From NCBI GenBank assembly GCA_036505275.1, contig DASXTS010000412.1, positions 1 to 16,429 on the forward strand: 16,429 nucleotides of DNA, in the 5' to 3' direction. Under the pieces are notes generated by a model. It saw only the letters and a program-made list of their open reading frames with translations. It searched no databases and was not told where the DNA came from. This stretch comes from DASXTS01 sp036505275. GTDB lineage: Bacteria; Actinomycetota; Actinomycetes; Mycobacteriales; Pseudonocardiaceae. Shown here one piece after another: positions 1 to 6,310 of this stretch (positions within the stretch are counted from its first letter, which is position 1; the number at the start of each line of letters is the position of its first letter). The translations under genes and the position numbers were made by a program.

Positions 1-192
1 GCCGGGCGGATACTGGTTCATCCCGCTGGCGATCGCCTTCTGCGCCGCCTCCAGCATCCCCGGCGGGCCGTCGGTGTCCGGGAAGCCCTGGCCAAGATTC
101 ACCGAGCCGGTCCGCACCGCCAGCGCGGTCATCTCCGCGAAGATCGTCGACGTGAACGGCCGGAGCCGGCTGACAAGGGCTGGTGTCCGCAC
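1..192 (-). CDS. Class I/II PLP-dependent aminotransferase, N-terminal part (runs off the left edge)
   Basis: Only the first 64 codons are present; the gene continues beyond base 1. The minus-strand translation contains LRPFTSTIFAEMTALAVRTG followed by VNLGQGFPDTDGPPGMLEAA and then NQYPPG. This is the N-terminal substrate-pocket region of fold-type I aminotransferases of the aspartate aminotransferase / N-succinyldiaminopimelate aminotransferase (DapC-like) group. The PLP lysine lies outside the window, so the substrate cannot be decided. I prefer GTG at 192 because GAGG lies 9 nt upstream; the ATG at 201 directly abuts that GAGG. The gene is divergent from the DUF445 gene, and the 5' spacer holds a repeat copy and a tandem array. 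Confidence 0.85.
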   Translation of the reverse strand, partial: MRTPALVSRLRPFTSTIFAEMTALAVRTGSVNLGQGFPDTDGPPGMLEAAQKAIASGMNQYPPG

Positions 193-216
193 GCCACCCA
201 TCCTCGCAGCCCGTCC

Positions 217-259
217 CCGGCGTGTTCGCCGGTTGGGACGCGCATGTTGGGCGCTTCGG
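217..259 (-). repeat. Dispersed repeat copy D (diverged)
   Basis: Compared by eye with the reverse complement of the copy near 10200, these 43 bases match at about 33 positions, with identical blocks at both ends (CCGGCGTGT and CTTCGG-like). It lies just 5' of the aminotransferase gene. The left arm at 221-237 is an exact reverse complement of 303-319 in the neighbouring array, so the two can form a hairpin or cruciform. Confidence 0.6.
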
Positions 260-310
260 TCGCGCTGTGGGGCCCGTCGACCCAACCGCCCAACTTGGCC
301 GACCCAACCG

Positions 311-398
311 GCGAACACGCGCGGCCGAACCGGCGAACACGCGCGGCCGAACCGGCGAACACGCGCGGCCGAACCGGCGAACACGCGCGGCCGAACCG
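311..398 (+). repeat. 22-bp tandem repeat, four perfect units plus degenerate flanks
   Basis: Units at 311-332, 333-354, 355-376 and 377-398 are identical; a decayed fifth starts at 399 and a decayed entry lies at 301-310. Each unit carries CGAACCGGCGAACACGC, which differs at two of 17 positions from the 3' half of the dispersed repeat (CGAACCCGCGGACACGC). The array therefore looks like an amplified half-element. It sits in the spacer between two divergent genes, upstream of the DUF445 start. One frame encodes a spurious Arg/Thr/Gly-rich peptide that artificially extends the DUF445 reading frame upstream. Confidence 0.9.
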
Positions 399-469
399 GC
401 GAGCAGGCGGGCGCGGGGCGCGGGCGCGCGGGCGAAAGGCGCGTCACAATCGAGGGCGTGCAGCTGACC

Positions 470-1714
470 ATGAACGAGCGGGCGAAGCAGCGCGACCTGC
501 GCAGGATGAAGGCGGTCGCGACGGGGTTCCTGCTGGCGGCCACCGTGATATACGCCGTGGCGCGTTGGCAGGAGGCCGGCGGGGCGCCGTCCTGGGTCGG
601 CTTCGTGCGGGCGGCGGCCGAGGCCGGCATGGTCGGCGCGCTGGCCGACTGGTTCGCTGTGACCGCGCTGTTCCGCTACCCCCTCGGCCTGCCCATCCCG
701 CACACCGCGATCATCCCGACCCGCAAGAACGTCCTTGGCAGCAGCTTGAGCCAGTTCGTCAGCGCGAACTTCCTGTCCGAGGAGGTGGTGCGCGACAAGG
801 TCAGGCGGGTCGGCTTCGCCGGGCGCGCCGGCGCCTGGATCGCCGACCGGCGGCACGCCGAGCGGGTGACCAAGGAGCTGGCCACCGCCGCCAAGGGCGC
901 GGTCACCGTGCTGCGCGATGAGGACGTGCAGGAGCTGCTGGAGCGAGCCCTGGTCCGGCCGCTGCTCAACGAGCAGTGGGCGCCGCCCCTTGGCAAGCTG
1001 CTCGGGCAGGTGCTTGCCGACGGCGCGCACCACCGAGTGGTCGACCTGGTGTTCGACCGGGCCTACGAGTGGGTGCGGGACAACCACGCGATCGTGCTTC
1101 GGGTGGTCGGCCAGCGGGCCCCGTCCTGGTCACCGCGGTTCGTCGACGAGCTGGTCGCCGACAAGGTGTACGGGGAGGTGCTGTCCTTCGCCTGGGCTGT
1201 GAAGACCGACCCGCAGCATCCCATGCGCAAGGCCGTGGACACCTTCATCGCCGAGTTCGCCCACGACCTGCGCTACGACCCGGGCACCATCGAGCGGGCC
1301 GAGCAGGTCAAGAACCAGCTCCTGGAGCACCCGGCGGTGCGCGAGCTAGTCGGCACCGCATGGTCGACGGCCAAGAAGATGATCCTGGACGCCGCCGAGG
1401 ACCCGTCCAGCGAGCTGCGCCGCCGCGTGACCGACGGGCTGGTATCCCTCGGCCGGCGCCTGACCGTGGACGCCGAGCTGCGAGCCAAGGTGGACGGCTG
1501 GCTCGAGGGCGCCGCCGCATACGTCGCCACGCACTACGCCGCGGAGATCACCACTCTGATCACCGATACGGTGGAGCGTTGGGACGGTGCGGAGACCTCC
1601 CGCAAGGTCGAGCTGCAGGTCGGCCGGGACCTGCAGTTCATCCGCATCAACGGCACCGTGGTCGGCGCATTGGCCGGCCTGGCCATCCACACGGTTTCCG
1701 TCCTCCTGCTGTGA
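470..1714 (+). CDS. DUF445 family membrane protein
   Basis: This 414-residue protein matches the actinobacterial DUF445 family (Rv0473-like, from memory), whose function is not established. An N-terminal membrane segment at residues about 13-30 is followed by the conserved AGMVGALADWFAVTALFRYP region, in which a second hydrophobic stretch precedes the IPHTAIIPTRKN loop. A long helical, charged middle part follows, and a C-terminal membrane anchor ends the protein (INGTVVGALAGLAIHTVSVL). The open frame extends upstream to 74, but that part is translated repeat DNA. ATG 470 has a GAGGG 13 nt upstream. GTG 458 is an alternative, 7 nt after CACAAT, which would suit a leaderless start. The gene is convergent with the alpha/beta hydrolase gene. 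Confidence 0.88.
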   Translation: MNERAKQRDLRRMKAVATGFLLAATVIYAVARWQEAGGAPSWVGFVRAAAEAGMVGALADWFAVTALFRYPLGLPIPHTAIIPTRKNVLGSSLSQFVSANFLSEEVVRDKVRRVGFAGRAGAWIADRRHAERVTKELATAAKGAVTVLRDEDVQELLERALVRPLLNEQWAPPLGKLLGQVLADGAHHRVVDLVFDRAYEWVRDNHAIVLRVVGQRAPSWSPRFVDELVADKVYGEVLSFAWAVKTDPQHPMRKAVDTFIAEFAHDLRYDPGTIERAEQVKNQLLEHPAVRELVGTAWSTAKKMILDAAEDPSSELRRRVTDGLVSLGRRLTVDAELRAKVDGWLEGAAAYVATHYAAEITTLITDTVERWDGAETSRKVELQVGRDLQFIRINGTVVGALAGLAIHTVSVLLL

Positions 1715-1752
1715 GTGTTGCTGACATCCGCGGTCCGCTCGCGTCCGGACCC

Positions 1753-1802
1753 GCGTGTCCGCGCGTATGAACACGTGTGTCCGGGGTTCTGACACCTGAG
1801 TC
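1753..1802 (-). repeat. Dispersed repeat copy E
   Basis: It begins with GCGTGTCCGCG, identical to the end block of the other copies read on the minus strand. It continues with GAACACGTG and a GACACNTGA block that is also found beside the 10200 copy. One indel is needed to align it. It lies 38 bases after the DUF445 stop, in the opposite orientation to copy C. Confidence 0.65.
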
Positions 1803-1813
1803 AGCCGCCTCCG

Positions 1814-1829
1814 GCACATTGCAATGTGC
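1814..1829. repeat. Perfect 16-bp palindrome
   Basis: GCACATTGCAATGTGC reads the same on both strands. It lies midway between the oppositely oriented repeat copies E and C in the convergent spacer. It could be the tip of a cruciform or a dimeric-regulator site. No function can be assigned. Confidence 0.8.
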
Positions 1830-1869
1830 TGAAACCGCCAACTCACCTGGCCGAGACCGCGGACACGCC
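1829..1869 (+). repeat. Dispersed repeat copy C
   Basis: 33 of 41 positions match the 10200 copy, including CCAACTCAC and GCGGACACGCC. On the minus strand its conserved TGA (1845-1843) is the stop codon of the alpha/beta hydrolase gene, so the last residues GVSAVSAR are encoded by the repeat. With copy E it forms a large imperfect inverted repeat (outer 11-bp arms 1753-1763 and 1858-1868) that could end transcription in both directions. Confidence 0.75.
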
Positions 1870-2604
1870 GAGGAAGGCGGCGAGCAGGGTGCGTATCTCG
1901 GTGCGATGGGTGAGCAGCGGGCACGACGAGCCCAGCACGTGCAGCTCGGCGTCGGGGAAGGCGGCCGCGGTGGTGGTGGCGACGGCCTCGGGGTGCATGG
2001 GGTCGCCAACGCCGGAGACCACGAGCACCCGGGCGGGCACCGCGGCCAGCGCGAAGGCCGAGCACACCGGCACCCGGCCGGCCAGGATGCGCAGAGCGTC
2101 GCCGAGTCGAAGCAGTGCGCCGACCCGGCGCTCGACGTAGTCGCCGGTGCAGCCGGAGCACGTCGGCAGCGCATCGACCACAAGACGGCGCAGGGCGTCG
2201 CGATCGTCGCGAAGGACGGCGGATGACAGCCGCTGCATGGCCCGCACCGCCTCAGCCGGGCGCCGGCCGTCCAGTGCGGGCGGCTGCAGCAGGGCCAGCC
2301 GGTCGAACCGGCCCGGGTCCTCGCTGGCCAGCCGGATCAGCGCGCCGGCGCCCATCGACAACCCGACGGCCTGCCGCGCGTCCACGACCTCGGCCACCGC
2401 CCGCAGCTCGTCGGCCAGCACCCCGTAATCCCAGTACGCAGCGGGCGCATCTGCGGCGTCGCCGTGCGAGCCGAACGTGACGACCACTCGGGTGCCGGAC
2501 AGCCCGGACGCCGGCAGCCGCGCCTCGCCCTCGGTGGCGCCAAGCCCGTGCGCGACCAGCGTCACCGGCCGGCCACAGCCGTGCTTACGCCAGCTGGAGA
2601 TCAC
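1843..2604 (-). CDS. Alpha/beta hydrolase fold protein
   Basis: This 253-residue protein has the canonical layout: VAHGLG oxyanion-type turn at residues 17-22, nucleophile elbow GLSMG with Ser83, acid Asp201 in VSGVGDPMHPE, and probable catalytic His233 in LLTHR. It is probably a soluble esterase or hydrolase; the substrate is unknown. A short Cys-containing stretch (PTCSGCTGDY, about 147-156) in the lid region is unusual. The GTG start at 2604 overlaps the TGA of the DUF2516 gene by 4 nt, implying translational coupling in the XRE-hbhA-DUF2516-hydrolase run. The open frame continues upstream to 2754, but that part is antisense to DUF2516 coding. The stop codon lies inside repeat copy C. Confidence 0.85.
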   Translation of the reverse strand: MISSWRKHGCGRPVTLVAHGLGATEGEARLPASGLSGTRVVVTFGSHGDAADAPAAYWDYGVLADELRAVAEVVDARQAVGLSMGAGALIRLASEDPGRFDRLALLQPPALDGRRPAEAVRAMQRLSSAVLRDDRDALRRLVVDALPTCSGCTGDYVERRVGALLRLGDALRILAGRVPVCSAFALAAVPARVLVVSGVGDPMHPEAVATTTAAAFPDAELHVLGSSCPLLTHRTEIRTLLAAFLGVSAVSAR

Positions 2605-2897
2605 CAGCGCGGGCCGCGCTGCACCTCGGTCACCCGCGGCCGCACGTCGACGATGTACACCAGCGCGGCGATCAGGCCAGGCAGCCAGAGGAATGTCTGC
2701 GGCCCCGGGAAAAGTACTAGGACCAGCGTGGACACCCCGGTGATGCCCAGCCACGCCGGCTTGGTCAGCTTGTCGGCCACGGTGAACGCATCGGCGCGTT
2801 GCAGCAGCGCATGGACGAATGCGTAAGCTCCCACTGGGATACCGGCGATCCAGATCGCCTTCAAGACGTAGTCGTCGAGATATCTCAGCAGGTCCAC
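2601..2897 (-). CDS. DUF2516 family membrane protein
   Basis: This 98-residue protein has about three hydrophobic segments (residues about 11-33, 48-66 and 67-84) and ends in a charged cytoplasmic-type tail VDVRPRVTEVQRGPRW. Size and pattern match DUF2516, which in mycobacteria follows hbhA (Rv0476, from memory). Function is unknown. GTG 2897 was chosen because TACCCT (2909-2904, minus strand) lies 6 nt before it and no ribosome binding site is visible, which suggests a leaderless message. GTG 2903 is an alternative. The stop overlaps the hydrolase GTG by 4 nt, and a hairpin terminator separates it from the HbhA-like gene upstream. Confidence 0.85.
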   Translation of the reverse strand: MDLLRYLDDYVLKAIWIAGIPVGAYAFVHALLQRADAFTVADKLTKPAWLGITGVSTLVLVLFPGPQTFLWLPGLIAALVYIVDVRPRVTEVQRGPRW

Positions 2898-2903
2898 CGG
2901 CAC

Positions 2904-2909
2904 AGGGTA
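2904..2909 (-). promoter_or_regulatory. Probable -10 box of the DUF2516 gene
   Basis: TACCCT on the minus strand fits the actinobacterial TANNNT pattern and ends 6 nt before GTG 2897. No convincing -35 is seen. It would give DUF2516 its own transcript downstream of the hbhA terminator. Confidence 0.4.
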
Positions 2910-2928
2910 CGTTGCGTGCGCGGACGCG

Positions 2929-2975
2929 GCGAGCCCCGAGGCATTCGCGAAGTAACGAACGCCCCCGGGGCTCGC
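2929..2975 (-). terminator. Hairpin terminator after the HbhA-like gene
   Basis: GCGAGCCCCG (2929-2938) and CGGGGCTCGC (2966-2975) pair perfectly. The inner bases continue the stem as GGC-TTCG against CGAA-GCC with one wobble, giving about 18 pairs around a short loop. It begins 22 bases after the stop of the HbhA-like gene. There is no U-tract, as is common in actinobacteria. Confidence 0.65.
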
Positions 2976-2997
2976 TGACCTGGGAAGAACCGAAGGA

Positions 2998-3801
2998 TCA
3001 GGCCTTGGTGCCGGCCGCGCTCGGCGCCGCGTTCGGCCCGGCGCTCTTGCGGGCCGCGGGCTTGGTTGGCTGGGTTCGGTCGGCGGCCTTGTGGCTGACG
3101 CTGCGGGCGGCGCCAGCCACTTCCGCACCGGCCTCCTCGACGGCGTCGGCCACCTCGTCGGCGACCTCGTCGGCGACCTTCTCGACGCGGACCGCGGCCT
3201 TCTCGCCGGCCGATCGGGTCCGGCGGCTGACCCGGCCGAGCACCTCGTGAGTCAGCTCGCGGGCGTCCTCGACGAGCTTGCCGACCCGCTCCTCGGTGCT
3301 GTCGGCGGCCTCCTCCACCCGGTCGATGGCCCTCTTGACCTGCGGCTTCTCCCGCATCCGGGCCACTGTGCCCTCGCCGCGGGTGGCCAGCCGCTCGTAG
3401 AGATCCTGCAGCGACTGCAGATAGCGCTCCAGCGAGTGCCGCAGCTCAGCAGGCTCCAGCCGGCCACGCAGTCCGGCGACCTCGTCCGGCAGCTCACCGA
3501 CCGTGGTGCGGACCCGGCTACGTACCTGGGTGCGGACCTCAACCAGCCGCTCCTGCAGCTCGGCCAGCCTGGCCTGCAGGTCGCCCACCCTGGTCTGAAC
3601 GTCCTTGGCCTGGCCGCCGGCCTCGGCGCGGGCCTTGCTGACGTAGTCCCGGACGGCCTCGGTGGCAAGATCGCCGGCGCCGAGCACGGCGTACAGCGGC
3701 GTTCGGGCCTGCTCGAGGGCCGCGGTGGCCTGCTTGCGGGCCTTCTTCACGTCTTGTGCCGTTGGCAGCTTGGGCATACCCATAGGCATCGTCATTGGCA
3801 T
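2998..3801 (-). CDS. hbhA-like: HbhA-like (heparin-binding hemagglutinin-like) coiled-coil protein
   Basis: This 267-residue, highly charged, helical protein has no membrane segment. The N-terminal KARKQATAALEQARTPLYAVLGAGDLATEAVRDYV region (about 20-54) matches mycobacterial HbhA, which binds heparan sulfate and is associated with the envelope and lipid inclusions. Long coiled coils follow at about 66-115 and 155-230, including the repeat VADEVADEVADAVEEAG. The tail is Ala/Pro-rich but has only a few lysines, unlike the Lys/Ala/Pro repeats of M. tuberculosis HbhA, so heparin binding should not be assumed. The N-terminus is an odd MPMTMPMGMPKLP. ATG 3801 was chosen: GAGGAG lies 11 nt upstream, overlapping the end of the XRE gene. 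GTG 3813 is the alternative. The XRE-hbhA-DUF2516 order matches mycobacteria. Confidence 0.85.
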   Translation of the reverse strand: MPMTMPMGMPKLPTAQDVKKARKQATAALEQARTPLYAVLGAGDLATEAVRDYVSKARAEAGGQAKDVQTRVGDLQARLAELQERLVEVRTQVRSRVRTTVGELPDEVAGLRGRLEPAELRHSLERYLQSLQDLYERLATRGEGTVARMREKPQVKRAIDRVEEAADSTEERVGKLVEDARELTHEVLGRVSRRTRSAGEKAAVRVEKVADEVADEVADAVEEAGAEVAGAARSVSHKAADRTQPTKPAARKSAGPNAAPSAAGTKA

Positions 3802-3809
3802 TATCTCGA

Positions 3810-4220
3810 TCACTCCTCGGTGCTTTGCGATGCGGCAGGAACTGCGACCGCTCTGGCGGCGTTCTCCCGCCGGAAGGACTCGTACACGTCGAGCAGCACC
3901 TGTTTCTGCCGCTCGGAGAGCTGCGGGTCGGCGAGTACGGCGTCGACCACGGCACCGCCCTGGCGTTGTTCGAGGATTCCCGCCCGCACGTACAGCGCTT
4001 CCGCCGAGATGCGCAGCCCCTTGGCGATCTGCTGCAGGATCTCGGCGCTCGGCTTGCGCAGGCCCCGTTCGATCTGGCTCAGGTACGGATTGGAGACGCC
4101 GGCGAGCTTCGCCAACTCGCGCAGCGAGATGTGCGCCTTGGTCCGCTGGGTTCGGATGTACCCGCCGATGTCGCGGCCGAGCCCGTGGACCGCCTGGTTG
4201 ACGTCCTCGACCTTGCTCAC
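3810..4220 (-). CDS. XRE-family helix-turn-helix regulator (Rv0474-like)
   Basis: This 136-residue protein has one HTH domain at residues about 18-75: IRTQRTKAHISLRELAKLAG, then VSNPYLSQIERG (recognition helix) and RKPSAEILQQIAKGL. A helical C-terminal part of about 60 residues follows (LSERQKQVLLDVYESFRREN). The position immediately before the HbhA-like gene (8-nt gap) matches the mycobacterial Rv0474-hbhA pair, so it may control hbhA and itself. GTG 4220 is the start because TAGGTT lies exactly 7 nt before it and no Shine-Dalgarno fits, giving a probable leaderless message. The open frame to 4283 would contain the promoter. Confidence 0.88.
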   Translation of the reverse strand: MSKVEDVNQAVHGLGRDIGGYIRTQRTKAHISLRELAKLAGVSNPYLSQIERGLRKPSAEILQQIAKGLRISAEALYVRAGILEQRQGGAVVDAVLADPQLSERQKQVLLDVYESFRRENAARAVAVPAASQSTEE

Positions 4221-4227
4221 GAACCCC

Positions 4228-4256
4228 AACCTACGCGGCGGTGCTAGCTCCTGCAA
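4228..4256 (-). promoter_or_regulatory. Promoter of the XRE-hbhA operon
   Basis: On the minus strand TTGCAG (4256-4251), a 17-nt spacer and TAGGTT (4233-4228) are followed by 7 nt and then GTG 4220. The geometry fits a sigma-A promoter whose transcript starts at the first base of the start codon. Confidence 0.55.
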
Positions 4257-4269
4257 GCACACAGCTAGC
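4243..4269. promoter_or_regulatory. Inverted repeat flanking the XRE promoter -35 box, possible operator
   Basis: GCTAGCT (4243-4249) and AGCTAGC (4263-4269) are perfect inverted repeats 13 bases apart, and the -35 hexamer lies between them. An XRE dimer bound here would block RNA polymerase, so autoregulation is a reasonable guess. Each arm is also nearly palindromic by itself. Confidence 0.4.
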
Positions 4270-4298
4270 GTGGCGCCCGCCACACGCTGCCCCGTATG

Positions 4299-4339
4299 CC
4301 GAAACGTCCAACTCAGGTGTCCGTACGCGCGGACACGCG
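4299..4339 (+). repeat. Dispersed repeat copy B
   Basis: 36 of 41 positions match the 10200 copy (CCGAAACGTCCAACTCA is shared without mismatch, as is GCGGACACGC). On the minus strand the conserved TGA (4315-4313) is the stop codon of the sensor kinase, and the repeat encodes its last residues RVSARTDT. Confidence 0.85.
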
Positions 4340-5548
4340 GGGGAGGCGGACGGCGACCAGCAGGCCGCCGTCGGGGCGGGCGGTCACCGCAACGTCGGCA
4401 CGGTGCGCGTCGGCGACGGCGCGCACGATGGACAGGCCAAGGCCCAGGCCGCTGCCATTGGTACGGGCCGGGCCGTCGGCTCGGTGGAACGGCTCGAAGA
4501 GCCGTGGCACGCCGGCCGGGTCCACCGATGGACCGCTGTTGCCAACCACGATCGCAGCCTGATCGCCGTCGGCGTCCGTGCGCACCGACAGCCAGCCGCC
4601 GTCGTGGTTGTGCCGGACGGCGTTGTCCAGCAGGTTGCCGACCAGGCGTTCGAGCAGGGCGCGATCGCCCGCGGTGGCGGTCGGGTGCAGCTCGGCATGC
4701 GCGGTGAGGCCGCGCTCAGCGATCGCGTCGCCGAGGGAGTCCAGCGCGTCCTGGCTGGCGGTGGCCAGGTCGACCGGCTCGCTGGCGTGCGCGAGGTGCT
4801 GGCTGCGGGTCAGCGTCAGCAGGCTGTCGACCAGCCGCTCCGCGCGGTCGAGGGCGCCGTGTACGTCGGCGGCCATGGTCTCCAGCTGCTCCGGCCGGCG
4901 GTCCCGTTTGGCCAACGTGACCTCGATCGCGGTACGCGCCACTGTGAGCGGGGTGCGCAGCTCGTGCGAGGCGTTGGCGACGAACCGGCGCTGGGCGTCG
5001 AAGGCGTGCTCCAGCCGTTCCAGCATGGCGTCGAACGTGTCGGCCAGGTCGGTGATCTCGTCCCGCGGGCCGGCCAGCGCGAGCCGCTCGTCCAGCCGAG
5101 TCTCGGACGCCCGGCGGGCCGCGTCTGTGATCGCCCCGACCGGTCGCAGCACCCGCCCGGCGAGCAGCCAGCTGCCGACCGCGGCGGCCGGCACCAGCAC
5201 GGCGAGTGCCAGCAGCGAGGCGACGACGAGCGTGTCGATGGTGTCGGTCTGCGCGGTGCCGTTGGCCACGGCATTCGCCGCGAGCAGATCCGCCTTCAGC
5301 GCGGCCCGCTTCTTCTGCTCCTCCGGCGTCGGCTTGCCATCCACCGCCGCCTGATCCATGGTCGTCAGCGCCTGCTCCAGCTGCGCCCGGTACTGGGCCT
5401 GGGCCAGAGAGCTCGCGCCGTACGCCACGCTGAGGCTGCGGTCGACCAGCACGAGGGTGAGCGCGAGCAGCCCGGCGGCGGCCAGCACCAGGACCGCGGC
5501 GTAGATCATGGTCAGCCGCGCCCGCAGGGTGAGCCGGCGCCGCTTCAC
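4313..5548 (-). CDS. Two-component sensor histidine kinase (HAMP-HisKA-HATPase)
   Basis: A 411-residue membrane kinase. Membrane segment 1 is at about 14-35, then an extracytoplasmic loop of about 70 residues (36-105), membrane segment 2 at about 107-130, HAMP at about 131-183, H-box ANASHELRTP with phospho-acceptor His195, N-box GNLLDN at 304-309, F-box RLFEPF at 349-354, and G2-box GSGLGLG at 365-371. The G1 box reads NSGPS (337-341) instead of D-x-G-x-G, a variant known in actinobacterial kinases. GTG 5548 overlaps the TGA of the response regulator by 4 nt, so the two are coupled. It is divergent from the exporter operon, which it probably controls; the signal is unknown. The C-terminus lies inside repeat copy B. 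Confidence 0.93.
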   Translation of the reverse strand: MKRRRLTLRARLTMIYAAVLVLAAAGLLALTLVLVDRSLSVAYGASSLAQAQYRAQLEQALTTMDQAAVDGKPTPEEQKKRAALKADLLAANAVANGTAQTDTIDTLVVASLLALAVLVPAAAVGSWLLAGRVLRPVGAITDAARRASETRLDERLALAGPRDEITDLADTFDAMLERLEHAFDAQRRFVANASHELRTPLTVARTAIEVTLAKRDRRPEQLETMAADVHGALDRAERLVDSLLTLTRSQHLAHASEPVDLATASQDALDSLGDAIAERGLTAHAELHPTATAGDRALLERLVGNLLDNAVRHNHDGGWLSVRTDADGDQAAIVVGNSGPSVDPAGVPRLFEPFHRADGPARTNGSGLGLGLSIVRAVADAHRADVAVTARPDGGLLVAVRLPRVSARTDT

Positions 5549-6195
5549 ACCCGGTACCCGGTGCCGACGACGGTATGGATCAGCGGCGGCTCGCCGAGCT
5601 TGCGGCGGAGCCGGCCGACGGTGACCTGAACGATGTTGCTGAACGGGTCGAGATTCTCGTCCCACACCCGGTCCAGCAGCTCCTCGGTGCTCACCACGGC
5701 ACCGTCCGCGAGCATCAGCGCCTCCAGCACGCCGAACTCCTTGCGGGTCAGTGAGACGGCGCGGCCGGCGCGGTGCACCGTGCGACGAGCCAGGTCGACG
5801 GAGAGATCGTCGCGGACGATCAACGGTGGGGCCGCCGGCTGCCGCCGGGACAACGCCCGGACCCTGGCGACCAGCTCGGCGAAGGCGAACGGCTTGGGCA
5901 GGTAGTCGTCGGCGCCCATGCCCAGGCCGGCCACCCGGTCCTCCACGCCGGCGGCCGCGGTCAGCATGAGGACCCGGCTCGGCGCGTTTCGGGCGGCCAG
6001 CGCACGGCACACGTCGTCGCCGTGGACTCCCGGCAGGTCGCGGTCGAGTACCACGACGTCGTAGTCCAGCAGGTCGAGCTTGGCCAGCGCGCTCGCGCCG
6101 TCGAGCGCGACGTCCACCGCGAGCCCGACGTCGCGCAGCCCGTCGGCCAGGTTGCGGGCCAGCACCCGCTCGTCCTCGACGACCAGCACCCTCAC
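5545..6195 (-). CDS. OmpR/PhoB-family response regulator
   Basis: A 216-residue regulator. The receiver domain (about 1-115) has the acidic pair in VVEDE (Glu7, Asp8), phospho-acceptor Asp51 in VVLDRDLPG, Thr79 in MLTA and Lys101 in YLPKPF. The C-terminal winged-helix DNA-binding domain (about 125-216) carries LTRKEFGVLEAL, VSTEELLDRVWDENLDPFSN and a VGRLRRKL recognition helix, and ends HTVVGTGYRV. GTG 6195 places the start at the usual VRVLVVEDE. ATG 6225 would add ten residues; neither has a clear ribosome binding site. It forms an operon with the kinase and is divergent from the lipoprotein gene by about 115 bases, the usual arrangement for a regulator of a neighbouring exporter. Confidence 0.93.
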   Translation of the reverse strand: MRVLVVEDERVLARNLADGLRDVGLAVDVALDGASALAKLDLLDYDVVVLDRDLPGVHGDDVCRALAARNAPSRVLMLTAAAGVEDRVAGLGMGADDYLPKPFAFAELVARVRALSRRQPAAPPLIVRDDLSVDLARRTVHRAGRAVSLTRKEFGVLEALMLADGAVVSTEELLDRVWDENLDPFSNIVQVTVGRLRRKLGEPPLIHTVVGTGYRV

Positions 6196-6268
6196 CGGCC
6201 AAGTGTGAGCCGGCGGCCCTGACATTGCGATAACGCCGGCCGCATCGGGCTGGCGGCGTGCCGTCCGG

Positions 6269-6290
6269 TGTTAGGCGGATGTCAGCGGCC
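6269..6290 (+). promoter_or_regulatory. Possible response-regulator site: 11-bp direct repeat
   Basis: TGTTAGGCGGA and TGTCAGCGGCC lie head to tail and match at 7 of 11 positions. OmpR-type regulators typically bind direct repeats with 11-bp spacing. The site sits between the divergent regulator and exporter genes, 20 bases before the lipoprotein start. Confidence 0.3.
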
Positions 6291-6310
6291 GGCCGGTACT
6301 CCTGTCGGGC

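Noticed and set aside
311..398. CRISPR-like array
   Set aside because: The 22-bp units are directly adjacent with no spacers, and no cas gene is present.
74..469. Upstream extension of the DUF445 reading frame to 546 residues
   Set aside because: It is translated repeat DNA (Arg/Thr/Gly/Asn-rich) and overlaps the aminotransferase gene on the other strand; the family-like sequence begins at MNERAKQRDLRRMK.
976..1770. 264-residue plus-strand frame inside the DUF445 gene
   Set aside because: A +2 shadow of DUF445 with Arg/Gly/Pro-rich composition.
3091..4707. 538-residue plus-strand frame
   Set aside because: Antisense to the HbhA-like, XRE and kinase genes, all of which have clear family motifs.
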